Origin: Bog-473 sp963821755
GTDB taxonomy: Bacteria; Actinomycetota; Acidimicrobiia; Acidimicrobiales; RAAP-2
DNA: 64,000 bases
Reading direction: 5' to 3'
NCBI GenBank assembly: GCA_963821755.1
Contig: CAWGEX010000004.1
Span: forward strand, 248,001-312,000
In this document: positions 36,718 through 45,309 of the stretch, piece by piece
How the letters are laid out: each line of letters opens with the position of its first letter
Position numbering within the stretch: position 1 is the stretch's first letter
Program-made: the position numbers and the translations under genes
Notes under the pieces: model-generated
Database searches by the model: none
Seen by the model: only the letters and a program-made list of their open reading frames with translations
Told to the model about the DNA's origin: nothing

Positions 36718-37575
36718 ATGCCGGGACTGAACCGCCAACCGGTCACAACCTCCCCTGAAATGGACAAGCCCGGTGGCACCGCGCCGGATGCCATCGAACG
36801 CCCGGTCAACTGGTCGGAGGAGCTGGAGGAGTTTCACGAGGAGTCCACGCGAAACCACCCGCTCGAAAGGCTCACCCGGGGCGCGATGCTTGGACATCTC
36901 GGCCCTCTGCCCGACGGAGCCACCATCGTCGAGGTCGGGTGCTCGACTGGCTATCTCCTCGAAGACCTGCGGGCTGCCCATCCGACCGCTCGTCTCATCG
37001 GCTTCGACCTCATCGTGTCGGGTCTGCGCAAGGCGCGCCTGGCCATGCCGGACGTGGTGCTCGCCCAGGCCGACGCCTGCCAACTACCCCTGCCCGATGC
37101 CTGCGCCGACGCCGTGCTGAGCGTCAACCTGCTCGAACACGTGGCCGACGACGTGGGAGCCCTGGAGCAGATCCATCGCGTCCTGCGCCCCGGCGGCACC
37201 GCCGTCCTCGTTGTGCCGACGGCGCCGAACCTCTATGACTATTACGACCGGTTCCTCCATCATGAGCGGCGATACGCTCGCGGCGAGATGGCCCGCAAGG
37301 CCGCCCGGGCGGGTCTGGCCGTCGATGCCGATCTCCACCTCGGATTCGTGGTCTACCCGGCCTTCTGGATGGTGAAGAAGCGCAATCGCCGCCGATTCGA
37401 CCATCTCGATGGGGTGGAGCTCGAGGAGAGGGTGCGACGGGACTACGGGGGCACCGACGAGTCATCCATCTTCGGGGCGGCCTGCCGGGTCGAGCGCACG
37501 CTCCTTACGCATCATGCGAGGGTGCCGTTCGGCATCCGGGGTCTCACGGTGGTGCGGCGCCCGACCACACCGTGA
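36718..37575 (+). CDS. Class I SAM-dependent methyltransferase
   Basis: A 285-residue soluble enzyme. Motif I is IVEVGCSTGYLLEDL, the acidic ribose-binding residue follows in LIGFDLIVSGLRKA, motif II is AQADACQLPLPDACADAVLS, and LLEHVADDVGALEQIHRVLRPGGTAVLVVP is the standard Methyltransf_11 end. The C-terminal 90 residues (HHERRYARGEMARKAARAG, MVKKRNRRRFDH) are basic. It starts seven bases after the GT-C-like gene, so a lipid- or glycan-linked substrate is likely but not shown. Confidence 0.85.
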   Translation: MPGLNRQPVTTSPEMDKPGGTAPDAIERPVNWSEELEEFHEESTRNHPLERLTRGAMLGHLGPLPDGATIVEVGCSTGYLLEDLRAAHPTARLIGFDLIVSGLRKARLAMPDVVLAQADACQLPLPDACADAVLSVNLLEHVADDVGALEQIHRVLRPGGTAVLVVPTAPNLYDYYDRFLHHERRYARGEMARKAARAGLAVDADLHLGFVVYPAFWMVKKRNRRRFDHLDGVELEERVRRDYGGTDESSIFGAACRVERTLLTHHARVPFGIRGLTVVRRPTTP

Positions 37576-37585
37576 AGGGCCGATT

Positions 37586-38923
37586 CTAGGGAATGGGAGT
37601 GTCGCTCCGTCGCCCCGAACGAAGGTGCATGCGGTAGGCCAGCGCCCGCAGGAGGATCAACCGGACCAGCGAGGCCGCCACGATACCGGCCAGGATCGCC
37701 AGGACTTCGTTCATGGCCGACGTCGAACCGGTCCAGGCTTCGATCCCCAAGGCCAGAGTGGTCGCCGTCACGGCGGTGGCAAAGGCCGCGAGCCCGGCCA
37801 GGGCGATTTGACGCACCCCCATGCCGCTCTTTGGTCCGAACGTGAAACGAGCATGGGCGATGGTGCCGACCACGCTGCTGATCGCCAGCGCGATCACATT
37901 GGAACCGAAGACTCCGAACACGTTGCGCAGCAGGAAGAAGAGGACGAGATAGGCGATGGTACTGAGCAGGCCCACCCCGGCGTAGCGGGTTGCCCGGCCG
38001 GCCTGCGGACGCAACGTGAGGGCGTCGGATGACGCCACGATCTCTCTTCCCGCCGCCCGGCGGCGCACCAATCGAGCGATCCCTCGCAGATCGTCCCGGG
38101 CCACGCTGTGCACGTTCACCCGGGAGTCACCGTCGTCCACCCAGTCGACCGGTACCTCGTGGATCCGGAATCCGTTGCGCTCGGCCAGAACGAGCAGTTC
38201 GGTGTCGAAGAACCAATGATCGTCGCTCACCAAGGGGAGGAGTCCCGCGACGGCTTCCCGGCGCGCCGCCTTGAATCCACACGTGGCATCGGAGAAGCGG
38301 TTCTGCAAGGCCATGCGGAGGATGAGGTTGTACCCACGGGAGAAGACTTCCCGCTTGGCACCCCTGAGAACGTGCGCCCCCGGGGCGAACCTGCTCCCGA
38401 TGGCTATTTCACTGTGACCCGAAAAGAGCGGAGCGACCAGGGGCAGAAACGCCCCCAGGTCGGTCGACAGGTCCACGTCCATGTAGGCGACGATCTCGGC
38501 ACTGCTGGCCGACCAGGCCGCCCGGATGGCTCGCCCCTTACCCTTCTCTTCGAGCAACATGGCCGACACCCCGGGGATGGTTGCGGCGAGCCGTGACGCC
38601 ACCTCCCAGGTGCTGTCTGTGCTGGCGTTGTCGACGATGACGATGGTTGCGTCGAACGGGAAGCGCTGGTCGAGATAGGCACGTAGCCGAAGGATGCTCG
38701 ATTCGAGAATGGACTCCTCGTTGTAGACCGGCACAGCCAGTTCCACGACGGGAGGTCGCTCACTCTCCCGTGGTGACAAGGTGCCGACAGCACCGGGGAT
38801 CATGACCGCGTGGTCCGAACGGTCCCGCCGTGGACCGACGCCAAGGAGTGAGCTCAGCTCGGGGGCGAGTTGGCCTTGGGTGAGGCTCTCTTCGATCGGG
38901 GGGATCGTTTGGGTCATCACCAT
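37586..38923 (-). CDS. Family 2 glycosyltransferase fused to GtrA domain
   Basis: A 445-residue protein. Residues ~55-290 are a DPM1/GtrB-type GT2 domain: VVELAVPVYNEESILESSIL, IVDNASTDSTWEVA, the DxD as AYMDVDLSTDL, and ATCGFKAARREAV. It would load a sugar on polyprenyl phosphate. Residues ~320-430 are a four-helix GtrA-like membrane domain (YAGVGLLSTIAYLVLFFLLR, IAHARFTFG) that may flip the product. The start could be ATG 38923 or 38917; CACAAT lies upstream at leaderless spacing of the second. It is convergent with the methyltransferase and likely feeds the GT-C-like enzyme. Confidence 0.88.
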   Translation of the reverse strand: MVMTQTIPPIEESLTQGQLAPELSSLLGVGPRRDRSDHAVMIPGAVGTLSPRESERPPVVELAVPVYNEESILESSILRLRAYLDQRFPFDATIVIVDNASTDSTWEVASRLAATIPGVSAMLLEEKGKGRAIRAAWSASSAEIVAYMDVDLSTDLGAFLPLVAPLFSGHSEIAIGSRFAPGAHVLRGAKREVFSRGYNLILRMALQNRFSDATCGFKAARREAVAGLLPLVSDDHWFFDTELLVLAERNGFRIHEVPVDWVDDGDSRVNVHSVARDDLRGIARLVRRRAAGREIVASSDALTLRPQAGRATRYAGVGLLSTIAYLVLFFLLRNVFGVFGSNVIALAISSVVGTIAHARFTFGPKSGMGVRQIALAGLAAFATAVTATTLALGIEAWTGSTSAMNEVLAILAGIVAASLVRLILLRALAYRMHLRSGRRSDTPIP

Positions 38924-39063
38924 GGATTGTGCCGATCCGCGACCGGAACCCACAAGCCAAAACCCGCCCTGACGCGTAGAAATAACCTCGTGATCGCAGG
39001 GAGTTCGCCCTCGGCCCGCAAAGGGCCGACGAGCCATCGTTCCGGCAATTCCGGCCGGCCGGG

Positions 39064-40608
39064 TCAGACAGAAACGGCGCCGACCGTTTCCACTGGGACG
39101 GCGTCTTCTTCCGCTGGGACAGCGTCTTCGGTCGGGACAGCCTCGCCGGCGGCAACACTGGCAGCGGCAGCCGCAGCGGGACCGAGGCCGTGTGCCGTCT
39201 TTTCCCACAACGAAGGCGTCACGACGAGTTGCCAGGCCGCCTTGATTGCGGCCACCGACATCATGACCCAATAGAGGGGGACCAACAGGGCCGCCGACAG
39301 CAGGAACCCCTTGTTGGTGGACCGGGCGCTGAGGATCGTCAGGTAGTAGAAGAGGAAATTGCCGAAGACCCAGGAGAGCAGGCTCGCGTAGTACACCGGA
39401 GCGGGGAAGATCTGCTGTACGAACACCGGATGGAAGACGAACCACATGATCGTCAGCGCCCAGAAGACGGGATTCAACATCGCCAGAATCGGCGTGGCAC
39501 CGATGAAGGCGCAGAGGTGCATCACGCTGCGAAACCCCATCTCGCGGGTGAGCTCGACGGGCGAGCGAAGGTGGATCAGGAACGTCTGCAGGTACCCCTT
39601 GTACCAACGTGAGCGCTGTTTCACCCAGTTCACAAAGTCACTGTTGGCTTCTTCGAGCGTGATCGACTCGAGCACCTTGATGCCGTAGCCCTCCCGGTGC
39701 ATCCGCACGCCCAGGTCGCAGTCTTCGGTGACGTTGTAGGGGTCCCATCCCCCCAGGTGGCGAAGCGTGGCTCGACGGAAATGGTTCGAGGTGCCCCCCA
39801 ACGGAATCGGGGCGTTCAGTGAGGCCAGACCGGGCAGGAAGAAGGAGAACCACATCGCGTATTCGATGGTGAACCACTTGGTGATCAGGTTCTGTGGGGC
39901 ATTTGAGTACGACAGCTTCGCTTGCATGCAGGCCACTTCGGGCCCGTAGCGCCCGAGAGCGACCGCGGCACGGCGAAGTTGGAGTGGCTCGGGATGGTCC
40001 TCGGCGTCGAAGACGGCGACCAGGTCGCCTTTGGCCAGAGTCAGGCCGAAGTTGAGCGCCTTGGGCTTCGTCCGCGGTTGGGCGGCCGGGACGACCACCA
40101 GCTTGAACTGTGGGCCGGGATCGGCGTCGACCAGTGCGCCCAGGGTCTCCTCATCGTCCTCTTCAACCAACAAGAGGACCTCGAGCCGACTCACAGGGTA
40201 GTCGAGGCGGGCAATGTGCTCGACCAGGTTGTTGATGACCGAGGCCTCCCGGTAGGCCGGGATCAAGACGGTGTAGAGCGGCAGGTCCTCCTCGCTGACC
40301 GCGAGCGCCTCTTCGTCGGAGACGATCTCCACCACGTCACGTCGCGTCGACCGCATGAACAGATAGACGCGATAGAGGACCGCACCGACGTAGGCCAACG
40401 TGATGAGCCCGATGACGACGCTCACCGTGGCGCTGATATTCACCACCAGACCGACGATCAGCAGCACCGCGAGCGAAAGGAGGACGTTCCGCTGTCCCTT
40501 CGACACGAGGCTGCGAGCAGACAGCAGCGGCACCCGGTCAGCCAGGCCCGACGTGCTTGCCTCCAGACGGAGCGAAGACTCGGCCTCATCCATGAGGGTC
40601 CGGTCCAT
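39064..40608 (-). CDS. Processive-type membrane glycosyltransferase (GT2)
   Basis: A 514-residue protein resembling cellulose/hyaluronan synthase-like GT2 enzymes. Two N-terminal helices (residues ~45-90) precede the catalytic domain, with LPLYTVLIPAYREASVINN, the first DxD as AVFDAEDHPEP, the TED motif as VTEDCDLGVRMH and the product-binding QxxRW as KQRSRWYKGYLQ, then four or five helices. The Ala/Glu-rich tail is disordered. TACACT six bases before the ATG supports the start and a leaderless transcript. It probably makes or extrudes a polysaccharide; the sugar is unknown. Confidence 0.88.
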   Translation of the reverse strand: MDRTLMDEAESSLRLEASTSGLADRVPLLSARSLVSKGQRNVLLSLAVLLIVGLVVNISATVSVVIGLITLAYVGAVLYRVYLFMRSTRRDVVEIVSDEEALAVSEEDLPLYTVLIPAYREASVINNLVEHIARLDYPVSRLEVLLLVEEDDEETLGALVDADPGPQFKLVVVPAAQPRTKPKALNFGLTLAKGDLVAVFDAEDHPEPLQLRRAAVALGRYGPEVACMQAKLSYSNAPQNLITKWFTIEYAMWFSFFLPGLASLNAPIPLGGTSNHFRRATLRHLGGWDPYNVTEDCDLGVRMHREGYGIKVLESITLEEANSDFVNWVKQRSRWYKGYLQTFLIHLRSPVELTREMGFRSVMHLCAFIGATPILAMLNPVFWALTIMWFVFHPVFVQQIFPAPVYYASLLSWVFGNFLFYYLTILSARSTNKGFLLSAALLVPLYWVMMSVAAIKAAWQLVVTPSLWEKTAHGLGPAAAAAASVAAGEAVPTEDAVPAEEDAVPVETVGAVSV

Positions 40609-40830
40609 GCATGGAGTGTACCAACGGTCATTCACGGCTCCCCAGCGCCTCGCCCGGGTCGGTGCGCACGGCGGGCGTTGTTCCCACCTCGGTAACACGC
40701 ACGCGACCGTTTCGCTAACTTCGCGTGACGCGGCCCTCGCGCCGGGGCGCTCTGGAAATGCATCGGGTAATGGGGCACCATCTTGAACCGTGAGCCGGAC
40801 CCGCAGGCCGTCGATGGAGCGTGGTCCCCG

Positions 40831-41259
40831 ATGACCCATCCCGAAGGTCAGGGCGGGGAGTTGAGCGGAGAGCCCAAGGGCGGGTCAGAGGAGGCCGCCG
40901 CCTCAGCCGCGGATGGTTCCGTCGAGCGTCGCCTGGCCGCGCTGACCGACGCAATCCGTGCAAGGGACTGGCGGGCCCCGAAGGACAGGGCGGGACTGCC
41001 AACCGCCACTCCAGAGGTGGCGGCCACCGAAGCTCTCGTCACGGCCGACTTGGGTCCCGACGGAGGCGCGGCGGCGGACCCGAAGGAGGCCGACGCGCCA
41101 TCCGACGCCCCGATCGCCCCCGAGAGCTCCCCGACGGAGCCGACCCCGCCGATCCCCCCGACGGAGTCGCCGACGCCGACGACCGGAGCCCGATCGACCG
41201 GGAGGCGCCGCCACGCCGCGCCAAAGACTCGGCGCGGCCGGTTCTGGGGCGTGGCGTAG
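40831..41259 (+). CDS. Low-complexity hypothetical protein
   Basis: A 142-residue Pro/Ala/Thr/Glu-rich frame. The only non-repetitive part is VERRLAALTDAIRARDWRAP near residue 30; the end is basic (STGRRRHAAPKTRRGRFWGV). A TTG start at 40783 would be possible. Long frames also exist on the other strand, so the coding call is weak. The region 40609-40830 before it shows no clear element. Confidence 0.35.
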   Translation: MTHPEGQGGELSGEPKGGSEEAAASAADGSVERRLAALTDAIRARDWRAPKDRAGLPTATPEVAATEALVTADLGPDGGAAADPKEADAPSDAPIAPESSPTEPTPPIPPTESPTPTTGARSTGRRRHAAPKTRRGRFWGVA

Positions 41260-41294
41260 CTTGTAGCCGTGGGAATGGCCCGGTCACGCCAGTG

Positions 41295-41774
41295 GTGACC
41301 CCCGACCCCGCGGCACTGGCTCCCTTGAGCGACGACGCCGCCATGGGCCTCGCCTTGACGGAGGCCAATGGCGCCCTGGCCCACGGCGATGTGCCGGTGG
41401 GCGCGGTGGCGCTGGTCGATGGTCGCGTCGTGGCCGCTCGCCACAACGAGCGCCATCGGCTGGGCGATCCCACCGCCCACGCCGAGATCCTGGCCCTCCG
41501 CGACACGGCGACTGCCCTGGGCGGTTGGAGGCTCTCGGCGGTGACCCTGGTGGTGACCCTCGAACCGTGCCCCATGTGCGCCGGAGCGCTGGTGGCGGCC
41601 CGCCTGGGGCGCCTGGTCTTCGGGGCCACCGACCCGCGGGCGGGCGCCTGCGGCACCCTCTACAACCTGTGCCAGGACCCCCGGCTCAACCACGAGGTGC
41701 CGATTCGAGCCGGCGTGCGGGCCGAGGCCTGCGCCACGCTCCTGACCTCCTTCTTTGCTGAGAAACGGGCATAA
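41295..41774 (+). CDS. tadA: tRNA(adenine34) deaminase TadA
   Basis: A ~159-residue deaminase that converts A34 to inosine in tRNA-Arg(ACG). The zinc site is PTAHAEILALRD (His and the proton-shuttle Glu) with LEPCPMCAGALVAARLG (two Cys). NGALAHGDVPVGAVALVDGR and the end GACGTLYNLCQDPRLNHEV are diagnostic. The start is uncertain: GTG 41292/41295 or ATG 41343, which begins right at the conserved domain. A serine tRNA gene lies 52 bases downstream. Confidence 0.9.
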   Translation: MTPDPAALAPLSDDAAMGLALTEANGALAHGDVPVGAVALVDGRVVAARHNERHRLGDPTAHAEILALRDTATALGGWRLSAVTLVVTLEPCPMCAGALVAARLGRLVFGATDPRAGACGTLYNLCQDPRLNHEVPIRAGVRAEACATLLTSFFAEKRA

Positions 41775-41826
41775 TCGGCAGGTCGGCCAACCTTTGCGGA
41801 AGGGCCGACCCGCTAGGATCTCCCCT

Positions 41827-41912
41827 GGAGGGATGCGAGAGTGGCCGAATCGGACGGTCTCGAAAACCGTTGTGCCTCATGGGTACCGTGGGTTCGAATC
41901 CCACTCCCTCCG
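41827..41912 (+). tRNA. tRNA-Ser(CGA)
   Basis: Acceptor stem GGAGGGA/TCCCTCC with discriminator G. The anticodon arm ACGGT-CTCGAAA-ACCGT gives CGA. A long class II variable arm and T arm GTGGGTTCGAATCCCAC follow. CCA is not encoded. Confidence 0.95.
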
Positions 41913-42018
41913 CCACCGGGTCGGATGGCCCGTCGCATCCCTGGCGAGTGATTTTGCGGCTGAGCAGGTGCTCGGCCGGCAGTACCTGGTCGTTCCCGCG
42001 ACCGGAAAGGAGTGAACC

Positions 42019-42294
42019 ATGGCACGCGCACGATCGACATTCGGAAAATTGCAGCGCGACCAGGCCAAGAAGGACCGGGCCCGGGCGAAAATGGACGACC
42101 GGCAGTCCCGTCGCGAGGACAAGGCGGCCGGCGAACTAGAGGGCGCCGCCACGGAGACCGGGGAAGTGGTCGACCAGACCCGCCTGCTCGAGCAGTTCGC
42201 CGCCCTCCACGAGGACCTGGCCGATGGCCGCATCTCCCTGGACGATTTCGAGGTCCGCCAGGAGGAGCTGCGCGCCAAGATGGTGGTGGAGTAA
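42019..42294 (+). CDS. Small charged SHOCT-like protein
   Basis: A 91-residue protein with strong ribosome site (GGAAAGGAG). The N-terminal half is very basic and helical (FGKLQRDQAKKDRARAKMDD). The C-terminal 35 residues (LLEQFAALHEDLADGRISLD then DFEVRQEELRAKM) resemble the SHOCT short C-terminal domain. Function unknown. It converges on the MBL hydrolase with three bases between stops. Confidence 0.65.
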   Translation: MARARSTFGKLQRDQAKKDRARAKMDDRQSRREDKAAGELEGAATETGEVVDQTRLLEQFAALHEDLADGRISLDDFEVRQEELRAKMVVE

Positions 42295-42297
42295 GGC

Positions 42298-43297
42298 TCA
42301 CGCCTTGGCGTCGCGCCCTTCCAGCCATCGGCGGAATCCGGCCGCGTTGGAGTGCACACCGTTCATGATGTCCAGCTTCTCCTTGTGCGCCGGATCGATG
42401 TCACCGAGCAACGGGTCGAAGCGCGCCGCCAGGGCGTTCGGCGATATCGACCCCGTCGCGGTAGGCCTGCTCGGCCGTCTCGGCCCATTGGCGCAGGGTC
42501 GCATCGGCCTCGGCCAGGAGCTGGTCTGGATCCGGCAACAGCCCGTAGTGGGCCAGGGCGATGGCCGACGGGCGGCGGGCGGCGAACCGGCCCAGTGACC
42601 CGAGGGCCTGGTGCAGGTCGAAGTCGGGTGGCGGGGTCGAGGGTCGCAACACGCCGCCGTCGGGCAGCTTGACCCCGACGGCGTCGCCGGCGAAGAGCAC
42701 CCCGCTCAACGAGTCGTGCAGCCCCACGTGGTGCTTGGCGTGCCCCGGTGAGTCCACCGCCACCAGGACCCGGTCCGGGCCGACCACGATCTCCTCCCCG
42801 TCGGTCAACACGTGCAACCGCTCGGGCGGGGTGGGATCGAGTCGGCCGTAGAGCGAGTCGAGCAGGGGGCCGTACACCCGCGAGGCCGAGTCGATCAGCC
42901 GGGTCGGATCGGCCAGGTGACGCGCCCCTTTCTCGTGGACGTACACCGTGGCGGACGGGAAAGCCCGCGCCACATCGCCCACGCCACCGGCGTGGTCGAG
43001 GTGGATGTGCGTCACCGCCACCCCGGCCAGCTCCCCCGGCCCGACTCCGATCTTCGCCAGCGCGGCCAGGAGCACCGGCACCGACGACTGGCTGCCCGTC
43101 TCCACCAGCACCGGGGCCGATCCCTCCATCAGATACCCGGCCGTGACCCGCTCCCAACCGCCCAGCAGGGTGTCGATCTCGAGCACCCCCGGAGCGATGG
43201 TCCGCGGCATGGGCACGTCGACCGGGTCCACCTTGGTCCGGGGTGCCGGGACAGGGCCGTGGCCATGCGGGTGCGGATGCGGGTGGTTCCCGCTCAC
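42298..43297 (-). CDS. MBL-fold metallo-hydrolase, one frameshift
   Basis: About 330 residues once one shift is allowed. The N-terminus is His-rich (SGNHPHPHPHGHG). The metal-binding motif is VAVTHIHLDHAGGVGD, followed by VDSPGHAKHHVGLHD, LFAGDAVGVKLPDGG and IALAHYGLLPDP, as in glyoxalase II/MBL hydrolases. Near 42440 the frame breaks: after AYRDGVDIAE the conserved end continues one frame over (ALAARFDPLLGDIDPAHKE to RRWLEGRDAKA, stop at 42298). Without the shift it ends at 42401 in ERPGGALRPVAR. The GTG at 43297 is a best guess for the start because the GH15 stop lies at 43338. Confidence 0.72.
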
Positions 43298-43337
43298 TCG
43301 GCCGTCCCGGCCCGACGCGGTATCGCCGTAAGTGCCT

Positions 43338-45272
43338 TCATGGGCGACCTTCCTGCCTCGCTTGGGTGATGTCACGATGACGCCCCACCCACGAGCGCCT
43401 CCTTCGGGCCCTCGGGGAGGGCAGGGGCATCGGCAGGGTCTGCTCGACGAGACGCCGGGCGCCGAGCCCATCGTCCATCAGCGTGGCCAGCGCATCGTGC
43501 CCGGTCAGTCGGCACGCCGTGTTCACCAGCGACACATGGGAAAAGGCCTGGGGGAAGTTGCCCACCAGTCGTTTCGCCACCGGGTCGTACTCCTCGGACA
43601 GGAGACCCAGGTCGTTGCGCAGGGCCAACAGGCGCTCGAAGAGGGCCTCGGCATCGTCGGTCCGCCCGATCATGTGCAGGCAGTCCACCAGCCAGAACGA
43701 GCAGGCCAAGAACGCGCCCTCTCGGCCCACGAGCCCGTCGACCGCGCCGTCCGGCGCGGTGCGGTAGCGCAGCACGAGGCCCTCGTCCATCAGGGTCTTC
43801 TCAATGGCCTCGACGGTGCTGACCACCCGGGGATCGGACGCGGGCAGGAACCCGACCAGGGGGATCATGAGGACGCTGGCATCGAGCTCGTCGGAGCCGT
43901 AGTACTGGGTGAAGGCGCCGATCTTCGTGTTGAACCCCTTCTCGCACACCTCGGTGAAGATCTCGTGGCGCAGCACCCGCCACTCCTCCAGCGGCCCCCC
44001 CAGGTCCGGCCATTCCTCCAGGGTGCGCACGGCCCGGTCGATGGCCACCCAGGCCATCACCTTGGAGTGGGTGAAGTGGCGACGCGGCCCGCGCACTTCC
44101 CAGATGCCGTCGTCCGGTTCGGTCCATCCCTTCTCCAGGAACGCCGCCAGCTGTGTCTGCAGGCCCCAGGCGGCGTGGCTGTGGACGCCCGTGGCGTGGG
44201 CCGAGGCGTAGAGGGCCGACATGACCTCTCCGTACACATCGAGCTGGTACTGCCCCGACGCGGCGTTGCCGATGCGCACCGGCACCGAGCCCTCGTACCC
44301 GGGCAGCCACGAGGCTTCCCACTCGTCCAGCCGGCGCTCACCGGCCGGCCCGTACATGATCTGCAGACGCGTCACGTCCCCGGCCACGGCTCGCAAGAGC
44401 CAGTCGCGCCAATCCATGGCCTCCTCGAAATAGCCCCCGCGCATGAGCGACTCGAGGGTGAGGGTGGCGTCGCGCAGCCAGCAGTAGCGGTAGTCCCAGT
44501 TCCGGCCGCCGCCCAGCGTCTCGGGCAGCGACGTCGTGGCGGCCGCCACGATTCCTCCGGTGGGCTCATAGGTCAGTGCCTTGAGGGTGATGAGCGAGCG
44601 CACCACCGCGTCCCGCCAGGGACCCTCGTAGGTGCAGCGCGAAGCCCACTCCTTCCAATAGTTGGCCGTCAGAGAGATGGCGTAGTACGCGGAGAGGGGC
44701 GGTGGGGGCTCCTCGTGGGAGGGATACCAGACAAAGGTGAAGGGGTAGCGCTGGCCCTCGCTCACCGTGAAGTCCGCCACGGTGTGCATGTCCTTGCCGA
44801 CCGCTTCGACCCGGTGCCACAGCGCCACGGCGTCGGGGCCTGCCGTCAGGCGGATGAGACCGTCGCTCGAGGTGACCCACGGCACCACATCGCCGTAATC
44901 GAATCGCACGGCCAGGTCCATGTGCATGTCGACGGTGCCGGACATACCTTCCACCAACCGCACGACATGGGGGTGCGAGTCGCGGATGGGCATGCAGTCG
45001 GTGATGCGGACCGTGCCGGTGGGGGTGTCGAACTCGGTCTCGAGGACCAATGAGTCCTGGACGTATTTCCGTCGACGGGCAGTGATGGTACCGTCCCCGC
45101 CCACCGGGGCGAATTGCCAGAAGCCATGGTCGGCGTCACCGAGCAGGCGGGCGAAACACGCCGGTGAATCGAAGTGGGGCAGGCACAGCCAGTCGATTGA
45201 TCCGTTGGTGCCCACGATGGCGGCTGCGTGCAGATCACCGATGATGGCGTAGTCCTCGATGGGCAGTGTCAT
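43338..45272 (-). CDS. Glycoside hydrolase family 15 (trehalase/glucoamylase type)
   Basis: A 644-residue cytoplasmic enzyme (no signal peptide) with the full GH15 layout. The N-terminal beta-domain is IEDYAIIGDLHAAAIVGTNG, GSIDWLCLPHFDSPACFARL; the (alpha/alpha)6 barrel has NWDYRYCWLRDATLTLESLM with the general acid region, and EGAFLACSFWLVDCL with the second catalytic Glu. In mycobacteria related proteins are trehalases; glucoamylase activity is the alternative. Its gene is followed on the same strand by the MBL gene and preceded by the MarP-like gene 37 bases upstream. Confidence 0.9.
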   Translation of the reverse strand: MTLPIEDYAIIGDLHAAAIVGTNGSIDWLCLPHFDSPACFARLLGDADHGFWQFAPVGGDGTITARRRKYVQDSLVLETEFDTPTGTVRITDCMPIRDSHPHVVRLVEGMSGTVDMHMDLAVRFDYGDVVPWVTSSDGLIRLTAGPDAVALWHRVEAVGKDMHTVADFTVSEGQRYPFTFVWYPSHEEPPPPLSAYYAISLTANYWKEWASRCTYEGPWRDAVVRSLITLKALTYEPTGGIVAAATTSLPETLGGGRNWDYRYCWLRDATLTLESLMRGGYFEEAMDWRDWLLRAVAGDVTRLQIMYGPAGERRLDEWEASWLPGYEGSVPVRIGNAASGQYQLDVYGEVMSALYASAHATGVHSHAAWGLQTQLAAFLEKGWTEPDDGIWEVRGPRRHFTHSKVMAWVAIDRAVRTLEEWPDLGGPLEEWRVLRHEIFTEVCEKGFNTKIGAFTQYYGSDELDASVLMIPLVGFLPASDPRVVSTVEAIEKTLMDEGLVLRYRTAPDGAVDGLVGREGAFLACSFWLVDCLHMIGRTDDAEALFERLLALRNDLGLLSEEYDPVAKRLVGNFPQAFSHVSLVNTACRLTGHDALATLMDDGLGARRLVEQTLPMPLPSPRARRRRSWVGRHRDITQARQEGRP

Positions 45273-45309
45273 GTCCTCATCATGCCTGTTTCAACTGGGA
45301 ACTCCACGT

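Noticed and set aside
43332..45053. Long plus-strand open frame opposite the GH15 gene
   Set aside because: It is an antisense shadow of a gene with full family motifs; the translated product is His/Gly/Arg-rich without domains. The same applies to long frames opposite the ALDH (47965-49089), pstC/pstA (54772-56292), the acyl-CoA dehydrogenase (56371-58092) and tadA (40848-41693).
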